64,000 nt of DNA from Planctomyces sp. (lineage in GTDB: Bacteria; Planctomycetota; Planctomycetia; Planctomycetales; Planctomycetaceae): positions 1 to 64,000 of the forward strand of contig JAEUIH010000039.1 of NCBI GenBank assembly GCA_016795105.1, read 5' to 3'. The stretch's first letter is position 1; each line of letters opens with the position of its first letter. The notes beneath the pieces are model-generated. The model was not told where the DNA came from. It searched no databases and was given only the letters and a program-made list of their open reading frames with translations. Positions 36,265 through 46,135 of the stretch are shown piece after piece. The position numbers and the translations under genes are program-made.

Positions 36265-36326
36265 GCGGGACGGCCAGGAATGGCCATGCTGCGGAAGCCA
36301 CGGGACGGCCAGGAATGGCCATCCTA
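36265..36326. repeat. Tandem REP-like units GGACGGCCAGGAATGGCCAT
   Basis: Two copies (about 36267-36288 and 36302-36323) of GGACGGCCAGGAATGGCCAT, separated by 15 bases. Each holds the palindrome GGCCAGGAATGGCC with a two-base mismatch. They follow the 55-residue gene within the 327-bp gene-free interval 36226-36552. No other feature was seen there. Confidence 0.75.
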
Positions 36327-36552
36327 CATTTTGGGCGACATGACTTTTATGGGTTATGTCGCTTTTTGCTGCGCCAAGGGTTGGTTTTGATGCGCACCTG
36401 ATCGGGTGGATCGCACGTTATGGTTGACAGGCGTTCTTGAGTTTTCGCTGAAATCTCTGAACTGCACCTCTCTAGTCTGGAAAACCCAGGAAATGCCGGT
36501 AGTTTGCCGGGCTTGGGGAATTGCCGATGGCTTGAAAAAGAGGTGCTTGTAC

Positions 36553-39500
36553 ATGCCGCGAAATGAAAGCGTCCTGCTGCAGAAGTTTCCGTTTCTGGGA
36601 TTGGTTGTCGTTTTTGCGGCACAGGCATTCATAGCGACCGGGGCGTTTGGTCAACCGGTTGCGGCTATTGGGGTCGATCAAACGTCGGAGAAGAAGGAGG
36701 GACTGACCTCAAATCCTCCGGCCGTATGGGCATTGACGAATGCTCGGCTCGTGATTCGCCCGGAACAGACCATAGAGAGCGGAACGATCATCGTTCGTCA
36801 GGGCAAGATCGAAGCGGCCGGGGCAAACGTTCAAGTGCCGGCCGATGCTCGAGTTCTCGATATGTCGGGCAAAACGATTTACCCAGGGTTTGTAGATGCA
36901 TATTCAGAGCAGCCGATTGTTACAGATGGACTGCTGAAGACAGCCCGTTACTGGAACACAAATATCACGCCGCAATTGAAAGTTGCCGATCAGATCGAAG
37001 ATGGCAGTGCGGTAAACGATGGATTGCGGAAGCAGGGGTTTGTTGCTCGACTCGTCGCACCGGCAGATGGAATCATCCGTGGGCAGAGTTCATTGTTGTC
37101 GACAGGCTCGGGTTCTCCAAATACAACAATCGTTGCTCGCGACGTTGCACAGCATGCTGAGCTGACCGTTGCTCGAAGAATGCGAGCCGGTTATCCGGGC
37201 AGTCCAATGGGAGCTGTTGCGCTGGCACGTCAGGCAATGTACGATGCTCAGTGGTACCGCGATGCATGGCGAGCAGCCAACGCCGACCCCGCGCTTGCTC
37301 GGCCTGAAACAAACGATGCACTTGCCGCTCTGATTCCGGTGCTTGAAGGTCAGACGCCGTTGATTGTTGAGACATCGAGTGAAGTGTTCTTTCTGCGAGC
37401 AGAAGCGTTCGCAGCAGAGTTCGGTTTGAACATAGTCATTCGAGGGAGCGGTCGGGAGTATCGCAGGCTGGATGAGATTCGTCAGACAGGCCGGGTTGTG
37501 ATTTTGCCGGTTGCATTTCCAACAGCTCCGAGCGTTGGAACCATGGAAGCAGCTGAAGAAGTTTCCCTGGAATCGATGATGCATTGGGACCATGCACCGG
37601 AGAACCCTGCACGTCTGGAAGCAGCTGGGGTTCGATTTGCATTTTGCACTGATCGACTTGAATCGACTGGTGATTTTCTGAAGTCTGTGCGTAAGGCCGT
37701 GCAGCGAGGCCTGACACCTCAGACAGCCCTGCGTGCCATGACGACAATTCCCGCAGAGCTGTACCATGTTCAGGACCAGCTGGGCTCAATTGAGCGCGGT
37801 CATCTTGCGAGTTTCGTGGTAACAGACGGCGACTTGTTTGGTGAGAAAACGAAGATCCTGGAGACGTGGGTTTCCGGCAGTCGTTATGCACATCAGACAG
37901 ACCCGGTAAGGACTGTCTCTGGTCAGTATGAAGTCCGCATTCCTGGTCAGGAGAAGACTCCCGGACCTGTCTTTATTGATTTTGCAGAGTCGGACGGCAA
38001 GGTCACCGGGAAAATTTCACGATCGAAGATTGAAGCCCCAGCAAAACCAGAAGCTCGCTCAAAGGACCAATCAGCTTCAGAGAAACCGGAATCCGGTGAA
38101 ACGAAATCCGACGAAAACGCAGAAAACAAACCAGCTGAAAAACCTGCTGACCAGCCAACAGAGAAATCTGGTGAAAAGGCAGAAAGCCGAAAGTCGGAGG
38201 TACTTAGTCTGTCAGGAGTGAGTCTGTCGGATACAACTCTGACAGCAAGCGTGGATGCAAAAGACTGGGGTCTGGAAGGGATGACTCGCATTACGCTCGT
38301 CTTTTCTGATCCTGCACAGGATGTGACCGATCGATCGGTCGGGGTAGGGCGAGTCACCTGGCCGGACGGCACGAGCCTGAGTGGCGGAGTGTTCCGATTG
38401 CCAAAGGAACAAAAGGCCGAAGCCGTGCCAGAGAAGGGCCCGGACGCTGTGGCAGATACGAGCCCGGCAGTTGTTGATGGAGAAAAGGGCAAGCCAGCAG
38501 ACGGAGAAAAGGGCAAGACAACTGAAGGTGAGAAGTCTGTTACAAAGAAGGAAGCAGCTTCATACCCTGTGAATTATCCACTCGGTGCATATGGTCGTAC
38601 TGAGATGCCTGGAACACCAGCACGGGTTGCATTTGTTCATGGGACGATCTGGACCTGCGGTCCTGATGGAGTCATTGAAGACGGGACACTGCTGGTCGGT
38701 GATGGTCGAATCATTGCGGTTGGCAAGGACATCGTGATTCCTGAGGGAACAGAGGTCATCGACGTTCGCGGTATGCACTTGTCACCGGGGATGATTGACT
38801 GTCATTCGCATACTGCAACTGACGGTGGTGTCAACGAATCAACGCAGGCAATCACCTGTGAGGTGCGGATCGGTGACTTCATTGATGCAGACGACATGAC
38901 GATTTACCGACAGTTGGCGGGTGGAGTGACTGCAGCCAATGTCCTGCATGGCTCTGCAAATCCAGTTGGCGGACAGAATCAGGTCATCAAGCTGCGTTGG
39001 GGTATGACCGGAGAACAATTGAAGTTTGTGGAGGCACCATCCGGTGTTAAGTTTGCTCTGGGTGAGAACGTGAAGCAGAGCAATCGTTCAGAAGGCTCAG
39101 AGCGTTACCCGCAGACTCGCATGGGTGTTGAACAGATTTATCGTGACGCGTTCCAGGCCGCAAAAGAATATGCGGTCCGGATGGATGCATGGGAGAAGGA
39201 CCGCAGAGGTCTTCCGCCTCGGCGCGATCTTGAGTTGGATGCACTTCGAGAAATCATCGAGGGACGTCGCTGGATCCATTGTCACAGTTATCGACAGGAT
39301 GAAATTCTGGCACTGATCAGAATTCTGGATGAATACAAAATCCGAATTGGAACCTTCCAGCACATTCTGGAAGGCTACAAAGTCGCCGACGAGATGGCTC
39401 GAGCCGGTGCCATGGCATCTGCGTTTTCTGACTGGTGGGCATACAAGATGGAAGTGCAGGATGCGATACCGTATGCCGGTGCTTTGATGCACAACGCGGG

Positions 39501-39984
39501 AGTCGTTGTTTCATTCAATTCGGATGACGGCGAACTGGCTCGGCATCTGAACCAGGAAGCTGCGAAAGCCGTGAAATATGGCGGTGTATCGCGTGAAGAG
39601 GCTTTGAAGTTTGTGACGCTGAATCCCGCGAAGCAGTTGAGAATTGACCAGTACGTCGGTTCCCTCGAAGCCGGTAAACATGCCGACATCGTGGTCTGGA
39701 GTGGTGATCCTCTGTCTAACTTTTCTCGATGCGAACAGACGTGGATCGATGGACGTCCATTTTTCCGCCGGCAGGACGACGAACAGATGCAGAAGCAGGC
39801 AATGGAAATGCGAAATACGCTGATTCAGAAAATACTGTCGTCGGGCCAGAAGATGCGCGAGCCAGGCGAAGGTGGTCGAGATCGAAATCCTTCAGATGAG
39901 TGGCCGAGATTTGACGAGTTCTGCCATCACTTTCATCAGATGGAGCGAGTCCGTTTGCTGGAAGAGCAGCAGAACAGCCGGTAA
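36553..39984 (+). CDS. Double amidohydrolase-domain protein, secreted
   Basis: A 1143-residue exported protein; the ATG at 36553 gives a signal sequence (GLVVVFAAQAFIATGAFG). Domain 1 (about residues 60-470) has the amidohydrolase frame (SGKTIYPGFVDAYSE) but lacks the HxH motif. A long linker (about 470-680) is rich in Lys, Glu, Pro and Asp. Domain 2 (about 690-1100) keeps an intact set: MIDCHSHTATDGG (HxH), WIHCHSYRQDE, TFQHILEGYK, FNSDDGELARHL, and a KHADIVVWSGDPLS tail. Thus domain 2 is likely catalytic on a peptide- or imidazolone-like substrate, domain 1 structural. A paralogue follows directly. Confidence 0.85.
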   Translation: MPRNESVLLQKFPFLGLVVVFAAQAFIATGAFGQPVAAIGVDQTSEKKEGLTSNPPAVWALTNARLVIRPEQTIESGTIIVRQGKIEAAGANVQVPADARVLDMSGKTIYPGFVDAYSEQPIVTDGLLKTARYWNTNITPQLKVADQIEDGSAVNDGLRKQGFVARLVAPADGIIRGQSSLLSTGSGSPNTTIVARDVAQHAELTVARRMRAGYPGSPMGAVALARQAMYDAQWYRDAWRAANADPALARPETNDALAALIPVLEGQTPLIVETSSEVFFLRAEAFAAEFGLNIVIRGSGREYRRLDEIRQTGRVVILPVAFPTAPSVGTMEAAEEVSLESMMHWDHAPENPARLEAAGVRFAFCTDRLESTGDFLKSVRKAVQRGLTPQTALRAMTTIPAELYHVQDQLGSIERGHLASFVVTDGDLFGEKTKILETWVSGSRYAHQTDPVRTVSGQYEVRIPGQEKTPGPVFIDFAESDGKVTGKISRSKIEAPAKPEARSKDQSASEKPESGETKSDENAENKPAEKPADQPTEKSGEKAESRKSEVLSLSGVSLSDTTLTASVDAKDWGLEGMTRITLVFSDPAQDVTDRSVGVGRVTWPDGTSLSGGVFRLPKEQKAEAVPEKGPDAVADTSPAVVDGEKGKPADGEKGKTTEGEKSVTKKEAASYPVNYPLGAYGRTEMPGTPARVAFVHGTIWTCGPDGVIEDGTLLVGDGRIIAVGKDIVIPEGTEVIDVRGMHLSPGMIDCHSHTATDGGVNESTQAITCEVRIGDFIDADDMTIYRQLAGGVTAANVLHGSANPVGGQNQVIKLRWGMTGEQLKFVEAPSGVKFALGENVKQSNRSEGSERYPQTRMGVEQIYRDAFQAAKEYAVRMDAWEKDRRGLPPRRDLELDALREIIEGRRWIHCHSYRQDEILALIRILDEYKIRIGTFQHILEGYKVADEMARAGAMASAFSDWWAYKMEVQDAIPYAGALMHNAGVVVSFNSDDGELARHLNQEAAKAVKYGGVSREEALKFVTLNPAKQLRIDQYVGSLEAGKHADIVVWSGDPLSNFSRCEQTWIDGRPFFRRQDDEQMQKQAMEMRNTLIQKILSSGQKMREPGEGGRDRNPSDEWPRFDEFCHHFHQMERVRLLEEQQNSR

Positions 39985-40150
39985 ATCGACGGAAGGCTGT
40001 TCAGGCAAAGCCCGTGGCATGTGAGTGAAGAGTGCTGTGTAGCTGGCCCTGATGTGTTTACTGATTGAGATGCGTCAACTGATTGAGAGGCGTCGAATGA
40101 TGTTCTTTAAGTCGAATACGGTTCAGGGGTATGTGACATCAGAGGGTTGT

Positions 40151-41512
40151 ATGAACGTTAAAGCCCTTGTGTCAGGGATGCTAAATCGCCGCAATCTGAT
40201 GACTTTGCTGGCGACTGCAGTGCTCGGGGCGTCAGCGACCGCCGTCAGCGGATCCGACGTGATCCCGGGAGCTCCTCAGAAGAAGCCCGTTGTGTTGAAG
40301 AACGGGGTGATTCACACGGTGTCCGGAGCACCAATCTCTGATGGGATGCTGATTTTTGATCAGGGCCGGATTACGGAGATCGGGACTGGACTGACAATTC
40401 CGGCAGACGCCGAAGTGATTGATCTGAAAGGTAAGGATGTCTGGCCGAGTATGATCGAAGCGCATTCGCAAATTGGTCTGACTGAAATCGCGTCGGTCCG
40501 CGCGACGATTGACTATGCAGAAACGGGCAGCCTGAATCCCAATGTCAGTGCTCATGTGGCCGTCAATCCGGACAGCGAACTGATTCCTGTAACGCGGGCA
40601 AATGGGGTGTTGATTGCATTGAGTGCTCCGATGGGCGGACTTGTGAGCGGCAAGGCTTCTGTGATGCAGCTGGATGGCTGGACATATGAAGACATGACAT
40701 TGAAGGCGGACGCAGCGATGGTTGTGAACTGGCCACGGATGACAGCTCCATCCTTCCGGGGTTTTCGTCCTCAGGAAGCACCGTCTGATGAAGGCGGCAA
40801 TCAAGGTTTAAAATCGCTGCGAGACCTGTTCGATCAGGCCCGCGCCTATCAGAAGGCTCGATCAGCAGGTTCAGCAGATCAGCGCTACGATATTCGACTT
40901 GAAGCGATGCAACCCGTCATTGAAGGGAAGACGCCTCTGTATGTGACTGCCAACAGAGTCCGCGAAATTCAGTCCGCGGTTTCATTTTCCGCTGAGCAGA
41001 AGGTAAGAATGATCCTGTTTGGCGGAGCAGATGCAGAGTTGTGTGCTGATTTGCTCAAGCAGCATCAGATTCCGGTCGTGATCGATTCAATTCATCGGCT
41101 GCCGTCCCGAAGTCATGAAGCCTATGATTCTTCGTACACACTTCCTGAACGACTGCGACGAGCGGGTGTGAAGTTCTGTATCTCCGGGTCTTCACGAGCA
41201 GAGACCTATAACGTTCGCAACCTGCCGTACCAGGCAGCAACAGCAGTTGCCTATGGGTTGCCATACGAAGACGGAGTTCGAGCTGTGACGATCTATCCAG
41301 CAGAGATTCTGGGGATTGCGGATCGAGTCGGTACTCTGGACAAAGGTAAAGATGCAACGTTGTTTGTGTGCGACGGCGATCCCCTCGAGACAGATACTCA
41401 GGTGGAGATGGCCTGGGTGCAGGGGCGGCGAGTTGACCTGAACAGTCGACATCGGCAGTTGTACGAGAAGTACAGCGAGAAGTATCGTCAGTTGAAGGCT
41501 GCCGGGAAGTAA
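40151..41512 (+). CDS. Degenerate amidohydrolase-like protein, secreted
   Basis: A 453-residue exported paralogue of domain 1 of the preceding gene. The ATG at 40151 has AGAGGG upstream and yields a Tat-like signal (NRRNLMTLLATAVLGASATA). The strand pattern VVLKNGVIHTVSG..ISDGMLIFDQGRITEIG is that of amidohydrolases. The metal motif is reduced to MIEAHSQIGL with one His, and the expected Asp and His motifs later are not seen (FCISGSSRAETYN). The tail KDATLFVCDGDPLETD is retained. It is probably a partner or binding protein for the catalytic neighbour rather than an enzyme. Confidence 0.75.
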   Translation: MNVKALVSGMLNRRNLMTLLATAVLGASATAVSGSDVIPGAPQKKPVVLKNGVIHTVSGAPISDGMLIFDQGRITEIGTGLTIPADAEVIDLKGKDVWPSMIEAHSQIGLTEIASVRATIDYAETGSLNPNVSAHVAVNPDSELIPVTRANGVLIALSAPMGGLVSGKASVMQLDGWTYEDMTLKADAAMVVNWPRMTAPSFRGFRPQEAPSDEGGNQGLKSLRDLFDQARAYQKARSAGSADQRYDIRLEAMQPVIEGKTPLYVTANRVREIQSAVSFSAEQKVRMILFGGADAELCADLLKQHQIPVVIDSIHRLPSRSHEAYDSSYTLPERLRRAGVKFCISGSSRAETYNVRNLPYQAATAVAYGLPYEDGVRAVTIYPAEILGIADRVGTLDKGKDATLFVCDGDPLETDTQVEMAWVQGRRVDLNSRHRQLYEKYSEKYRQLKAAGK

Positions 41513-41552
41513 GCCGCTGAATGTCACTGGACTTCTAACCGTTGAATTCCTT

Positions 41553-41808
41553 TCGAGCCGCAAAGGTTTCATGGGGCGAGTTGCGTAGGTTGTTTGGTAC
41601 TGGCGTTTTGCATAGCGAGGATGGCAGTGAGTTGATTCCGACTGCATCCCTCGCGTAGCCAGCGTGATTGGTAACCACGAAATACACATCCGCCCAAAAA
41701 GTACTCATCACGCTCCGCCGTGATGACGAGTCCCCGATCCGCTCCTCGTAGACGTCCTCTGAATGGATGGCTTCCAGCGTGCGCCAACCCTGCCTGCGAT
41801 TCGAATTC
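41553..41808. repeat. Intergenic repeat element, copy 2 of family NSN
   Basis: This starts with GAGCCGCAAAGGTTTCATGG and ends with the same 27-bp segment (41782-41808) as the element at 26997-27204. Inside is a 28-bp unit (41698-41725) that recurs exactly at 47087-47114 and contains the hairpin CATCACG-CTCCGC-CGTGATG. The element fills most of the gene-free interval 41513-41981; no gene is credible in it. Confidence 0.75.
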
Positions 41809-41981
41809 AACCAACTGTTCGACTCCCTCGACTGAACCTGGTTATGGCTGTACGAACCGAAGTCTCGCTATGCAGTTCGTGTTCATTGCATCGTCGAAGC
41901 TGACCAGGTAGTCTCCGTGCCGCGGGCCTGAAACAGTTCGGTCCGCTGGGATACATCATTCTTAATCAGTCAGGACGAGCA

Positions 41982-42191
41982 ATGTCAGACGTGAAGATCA
42001 ATATTCGTGACAATGGGCCATTGCTGGTCACTGGCCCGGTCTCTTTGTGTGACGCCTCCGGAGCTCAATTTAATCTGGGCGGCAAAGAAACGATTGCGTT
42101 GTGCCGTTGTGGTGCGTCAGCGAACCGTCCCTTCTGTGATGGTGCCCACAATCGTTGCGGCTTCCAGTCTGCCGAGCGTGCTCCGCAGTAG
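41982..42191 (+). CDS. CDGSH iron-sulfur domain protein
   Basis: A 69-residue protein with the CDGSH-type [2Fe-2S] ligand set: CRCGASANRPFCDGAH (residues about 41-56; three Cys and one His in C-x-C...C-x2-x-H spacing). Such small proteins hold a labile [2Fe-2S] cluster and act in iron or redox metabolism. AGGACGAG precedes the ATG. It stands between a repeat element and the hydrolase gene downstream. Confidence 0.9.
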   Translation: MSDVKINIRDNGPLLVTGPVSLCDASGAQFNLGGKETIALCRCGASANRPFCDGAHNRCGFQSAERAPQ

Positions 42192-42275
42192 CCCACCGCC
42201 AACCAAAAGGCGTGGTGAGCTGATTTTCTGCTGAGTTGAGACCGAATCGGACACAGCTGTTCAGGGGCGAGTTCC

Positions 42276-44243
42276 ATGCTGCGCAGATGTTTGTTGCTTT
42301 TGACCTGTCTGTTCACAATGAGTTTCCTCGAACGAGGTCAGGTGAATGCACAACATCCCCCGGCTCCCGAAGTGCTTCATCAGCTTGAGAGGCAGCATCT
42401 GGCGCTGCGAGCCGGCGTAGAGGAGTTACGACAGCTGCCTTTGATGGAGACTCGGAGTGGTCGTCATCTCTTCGCAGACGTGGCCATCTTTGAGAAGGCT
42501 GCCGAGTGGATGCTCCGGCATGAAGAGTTTTATCAACCCGCTTATATTGACCAGTTGTCAGCAGTCATCGAGCTTGGACGAAAGCGGGCCGAACAGCTCC
42601 GAAATGGGAGACCGTATTGGGGTGGTGTTTCCGGCAAATCGTATGTGTGCGGATTTGTCAGCCGAGTTGATGGTTCGGTTCAACCCTATGCGCTGACGTT
42701 GCCGGAAGGAATCAGTCCAGCCGACAGTAAACGCTGGCCGCTGCATGTGGTGCTGCATGGACGCGCGAACGAGATGAATGAAGTGAACTTCATCTTCCGT
42801 CATGAAAAAGATGCGAGAGCTTCTGCAGCAGACTGGATTCAGCTGGACGTCTACGGACGTGGCAGCAACGCATATCGCTGGGCCGGAGAAACCGATGTAT
42901 TTGAAGCGATTGCTGATGTTAAGAGTCGCTTTCGAATCGATGAGAATCGAGTGACCCTGCACGGATTCTCCATGGGCGGAGCCGGGGCATGGCATCTTGG
43001 CATGCATTACCCACATATATGGAGTTCCGTTGGGCCGGGAGCCGGATTTGTTGATTTCTATAAGTACCAAAAGAAGATGGAGCAGCTTCCGCTTTGGCAG
43101 CATCGGAGTCTGGGGATTTACGACGCAGTAGACTATGCCCTGAATGCTTCGAATGTTCCGGTGTGCACGTATGGAGGTGAGCTTGATCCTCAGTTGCTGG
43201 CCAGTACTACCATGCGGGATGCAGCAGCAGAACTTGGTGTGTCGATCAAGGTGATCATTGGTCCGGGGATGGGACACAAATTTGACGAAGCGAGCCTTCG
43301 TGAATTCATGGCGTTTCACATCGAGAAATCGGCAGCCGGCAAGCCGATGTTCAACGAACGCCGTGAGATTCGGTTCACCACCAGGACACTACGATACAAC
43401 AGTTGTGACTGGGTAACGATTGAAGAAGTTGAACAGGTTTATGAGCCGTCAACGATTGAGGCCCGAATCCAGGATGATGGCACGGTACAGATTTCCGCAC
43501 AGAACGTTTCCGCATTTCGAGTTTCACGCGATATCGCGGAAGAGGTTAAGATCGAGGGCAAGCGTCTTCCGTGTCGATCGGCAGCAGACGGGCTGTTGCC
43601 TGATGTTTATTATCAGCGAGGTTCGGAAGGCTGGGATGTCGTTGGATATGCGGAGTCTCGGGCGTTTTCAGGGAATCCTGAGCGTCATAAGCGTCATGGT
43701 CTTCAGGGACCGATCGACGATGCGTTTATGGATTCATTCCTTTGCGTGCGTGGAACGGGGACTGCGTGGAGTTCGGAGACACAGGCCTGGTCGGATCAGA
43801 TTCGGGAACAGTTTTCCAAAGACTTCGATTTCTGGATGCGGGGCAGGATACCGGTCATCGACGATCGTTCGGTGACGGACGAGATGATTGCCGACAACAA
43901 TATTATTCTGTTTGGAGATCCCGGATCGAACTCGGTGCTCAGCAAACTCGTTGGCGAACTTCCGATTGAATGGACGAAAGAATTGATTCAAGCGGGTAAT
44001 CAGGAGTGGAGCACTTCCGAAGCGGGGTTGAGTCTGATTTACCCGAATCCCCTGAATCCTCGACGCTATGTGGTCATCAACTCGGGGTACACCATGACAG
44101 CTGCGGACTTTAAGTCGTCGAATGCCTGGTTGTTTCCTCGCCTGGGAGACATCGCGATTCGTCGGTTGAAGGTTCAGGCAGGAGAGGAAGAGATTCTGTG
44201 GGCAGAACACTTCGACTCTTCGTGGAAACTGCCGAGTCGCTGA
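42276..44243 (+). CDS. Prolyl-oligopeptidase-family serine hydrolase, secreted
   Basis: A 655-residue protein with a signal sequence (MLRRCLLLLTCLFTMSF). The catalytic alpha/beta-hydrolase fold spans about residues 125-355: VVLHGRANEMNEVNF near the oxyanion strand, GFSMGGAGAWHLGMHY (nucleophile Ser about residue 233), VCTYGGELDPQLLAS (Asp) and GPGMGHKF (His). The N-terminal 120 residues are helical. The C-terminal 290 residues are beta-rich. This fits secreted planctomycete esterase/peptidase proteins of unknown substrate. It ends about 30 bp before a terminator-like hairpin that serves the opposite strand. Confidence 0.8.
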   Translation: MLRRCLLLLTCLFTMSFLERGQVNAQHPPAPEVLHQLERQHLALRAGVEELRQLPLMETRSGRHLFADVAIFEKAAEWMLRHEEFYQPAYIDQLSAVIELGRKRAEQLRNGRPYWGGVSGKSYVCGFVSRVDGSVQPYALTLPEGISPADSKRWPLHVVLHGRANEMNEVNFIFRHEKDARASAADWIQLDVYGRGSNAYRWAGETDVFEAIADVKSRFRIDENRVTLHGFSMGGAGAWHLGMHYPHIWSSVGPGAGFVDFYKYQKKMEQLPLWQHRSLGIYDAVDYALNASNVPVCTYGGELDPQLLASTTMRDAAAELGVSIKVIIGPGMGHKFDEASLREFMAFHIEKSAAGKPMFNERREIRFTTRTLRYNSCDWVTIEEVEQVYEPSTIEARIQDDGTVQISAQNVSAFRVSRDIAEEVKIEGKRLPCRSAADGLLPDVYYQRGSEGWDVVGYAESRAFSGNPERHKRHGLQGPIDDAFMDSFLCVRGTGTAWSSETQAWSDQIREQFSKDFDFWMRGRIPVIDDRSVTDEMIADNNIILFGDPGSNSVLSKLVGELPIEWTKELIQAGNQEWSTSEAGLSLIYPNPLNPRRYVVINSGYTMTAADFKSSNAWLFPRLGDIAIRRLKVQAGEEEILWAEHFDSSWKLPSR

Positions 44244-44263
44244 CGAGCGGTTGAAGTGGAGCG

Positions 44264-44295
44264 CAAAAAAAGGGCACCGGTATGAAACCGGTGCC
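44264..44295 (-). terminator. Rho-independent terminator
   Basis: Perfect 9-bp stem GGCACCGGT (44273-44281) / ACCGGTGCC (44287-44295), loop ATGAA. The seven A bases at 44265-44271 are a T-tract on the minus strand, so it ends transcripts from the minus-strand gene at 44474-45706. Confidence 0.85.
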
Positions 44296-44473
44296 GCGAG
44301 GGGACGCATCATCAACAACACACAGGGATAGGATCGTGGGATAGGAGGAAAGAAGGGAAGGGGGAGGGGATAGGATCCGAACGTTGTCACGGGGAGTGAC
44401 AGCGGTTGTGAGTCGAGAAGAGTCCGGGTCTGAACAAGAACTAAAGGAGCGGGGAGGAGTCGGGAGGGATGGA

Positions 44474-45706
44474 CTAATTTGCAGCTTTTGTCTCGGCGAG
44501 CGAAACCTTAGTAGCTGGTTTATCGTTCAGATTTGCGAGGCGTTCTGCGGTGGAGCGATTTGCGGCCTTCCATCCAGAAGATGAAGCAGTCTTGAGACCA
44601 GTTCGAGCTGGCGACGATTCGTAGATCGGTGGTTTTGCAAGTGTTTCCGTGCTGCGTCGGACGCCTGAACCAAACGGAGGGATGTCTGCAGCCGGGGCAG
44701 GGTTCAGTTGAGGTGTGTCAGCAGGGAAGGTTCGCTCAAGTCCAGTACCGGTTGCGTCGGTACCGGATGGTTCGTTTCGCCGGAAGTTGCTGGAACCAGT
44801 TCGAGGATTTCCGTCGCTTGGGAACGGTTCTGCGTCGGCACTTCGAGCCCCACCGCCAATTGGGTCGGGAGTTGGGTCAGCACTTGCACTTCGAGAGCGG
44901 GTGTTGTCGATGATCGGGTAGCCATAAGCAGTTGCTACGCCACCGTAGTAAGGTGCAAAAGCAGTTGCTCCAAAGCCAGGTGCATAGGCGACTGAGGTTC
45001 CGATTGGAACGGTGCGATATGCAGTCTGCGGTCGCATGACGGTGACGTCTTCTTTGCGGTATGCCAGTTTCTGTACGGCTACCTTTTCCATCTTTCGTTC
45101 GGCCACCATTTCAGTTTCAGCAACGGTCACCTTGCGAGTCCCGTGGATGGCAACCTGCCTGACCTGTGGGACATTGCATGTCACCATGTTTGGGACATAC
45201 TGTCGCGAAGTGGTGTAACTGGGCATGAAGGCAGTTTGAAACGAGTAACCGGTTCGGTTCAGCCAGCCGATGACTCCTGGTCGAGGGTCGACCTGACATG
45301 GAGTACAGCGGGAGATTGGGTGATACTGAGTCACCCAGCGACCGAGATCGCGATTCACAGTTCGATATTCCGTGACGTTCTGATAAGCGACTGTTGGCAC
45401 TTCAACTTCTCGTTGACGTGTCACCGGTCGATAAACAGTCACTTCCCGTTCTTCGTATGCGGTTTCGTAGTAGGGGACTTCGACAGTTTGTTTTTCACGA
45501 GTATAAGTCGTGACGGGAACTGTCTGATAGCAGGTCGAGTAGACCGGCTGAATCGGAGTGCAGTTCGCCATAGGAGCTGCGGCAACTGCAGGAGTACCGC
45601 AGCTGGAGCAGCCATTGTTGTAGAACTGTGCAGCGGTTGGACGTGAATACGATCCCATCGTGATCGCAGTCACAAAGGTTGCCAGCAGAATTCTTCTGGA
45701 CAGCAT
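44474..45706 (-). CDS. Secreted Tyr/Val-rich repeat protein
   Basis: A 410-residue exported protein (signal sequence near SRRILLATFVTAITMG; GGAAGAAG upstream of ATG 45704-45706). Residues about 50-260 consist of short beta-strand-like repeats with alternating Val/Thr and Tyr/Arg: PVTTYTREKQTVEVPYY, EEREVTVYRPVTRQREVEVP, VTEYRTVN. Cys pairs occur near the N terminus (NNGCSSCG) and in a CTPCQ. The C-terminal part is low-complexity and Pro/Ser-rich. Similar surface proteins are common in planctomycetes; the function is unknown. A terminator lies about 180 bases past the stop. Confidence 0.7.
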   Translation of the reverse strand: MLSRRILLATFVTAITMGSYSRPTAAQFYNNGCSSCGTPAVAAAPMANCTPIQPVYSTCYQTVPVTTYTREKQTVEVPYYETAYEEREVTVYRPVTRQREVEVPTVAYQNVTEYRTVNRDLGRWVTQYHPISRCTPCQVDPRPGVIGWLNRTGYSFQTAFMPSYTTSRQYVPNMVTCNVPQVRQVAIHGTRKVTVAETEMVAERKMEKVAVQKLAYRKEDVTVMRPQTAYRTVPIGTSVAYAPGFGATAFAPYYGGVATAYGYPIIDNTRSRSASADPTPDPIGGGARSADAEPFPSDGNPRTGSSNFRRNEPSGTDATGTGLERTFPADTPQLNPAPAADIPPFGSGVRRSTETLAKPPIYESSPARTGLKTASSSGWKAANRSTAERLANLNDKPATKVSLAETKAAN

Positions 45707-46003
45707 GAGCTTCTTCCCTGAAGAAAGTGTCACGAGCGCGCAGTCGCCAAATCCGTTTTGGACTGTTGCGGGCGGGTGAGACGAACAGAATCGTGAGGTG
45801 AGAGGGATGGTGAAAAAGCAACCGGCAAAAACCGGTCACTAATCACCAGGTGAGAACTGCAGAAAGGTGTTTTGTGTTGCAGGTGTCTGGCCGAATCTGC
45901 CGGGTCACACGCTGCGTGAGGCGGTGATGTACTCAAAATTCCGGAATTGGGTCAATACCTGTTAAAGTCGGAATTGAGATTCTTTGCGAGAGGTGCTCAA
46001 AAC

Positions 46004-46051
46004 AACTGAAAACCACCGAGTCCGGGTGGTCTGATCGGCAGAAACTGCCGA
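46004..46051 (-). terminator. Twin hairpins downstream of tadA
   Basis: In the gene-free interval 45707-46135, two adjacent perfect stems occur: ACCACC (46012-46017) / GGTGGT (46025-46030) and TCGGCAG (46035-46041) / CTGCCGA (46045-46051). On the minus strand the first is followed by TTTTCAGTTGTTTT, a weak T-tract. They lie about 85 bases after the tadA stop. The rest of the interval has no gene. Confidence 0.45.
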
Positions 46052-46135
46052 TGACAAAATCAATCCGGCAGTTCTGGCAGTTGATTTGGCGAAACTGGAC
46101 CTGTCGATCGAGCGCAAGTCGGCAGAAAACGGGCG

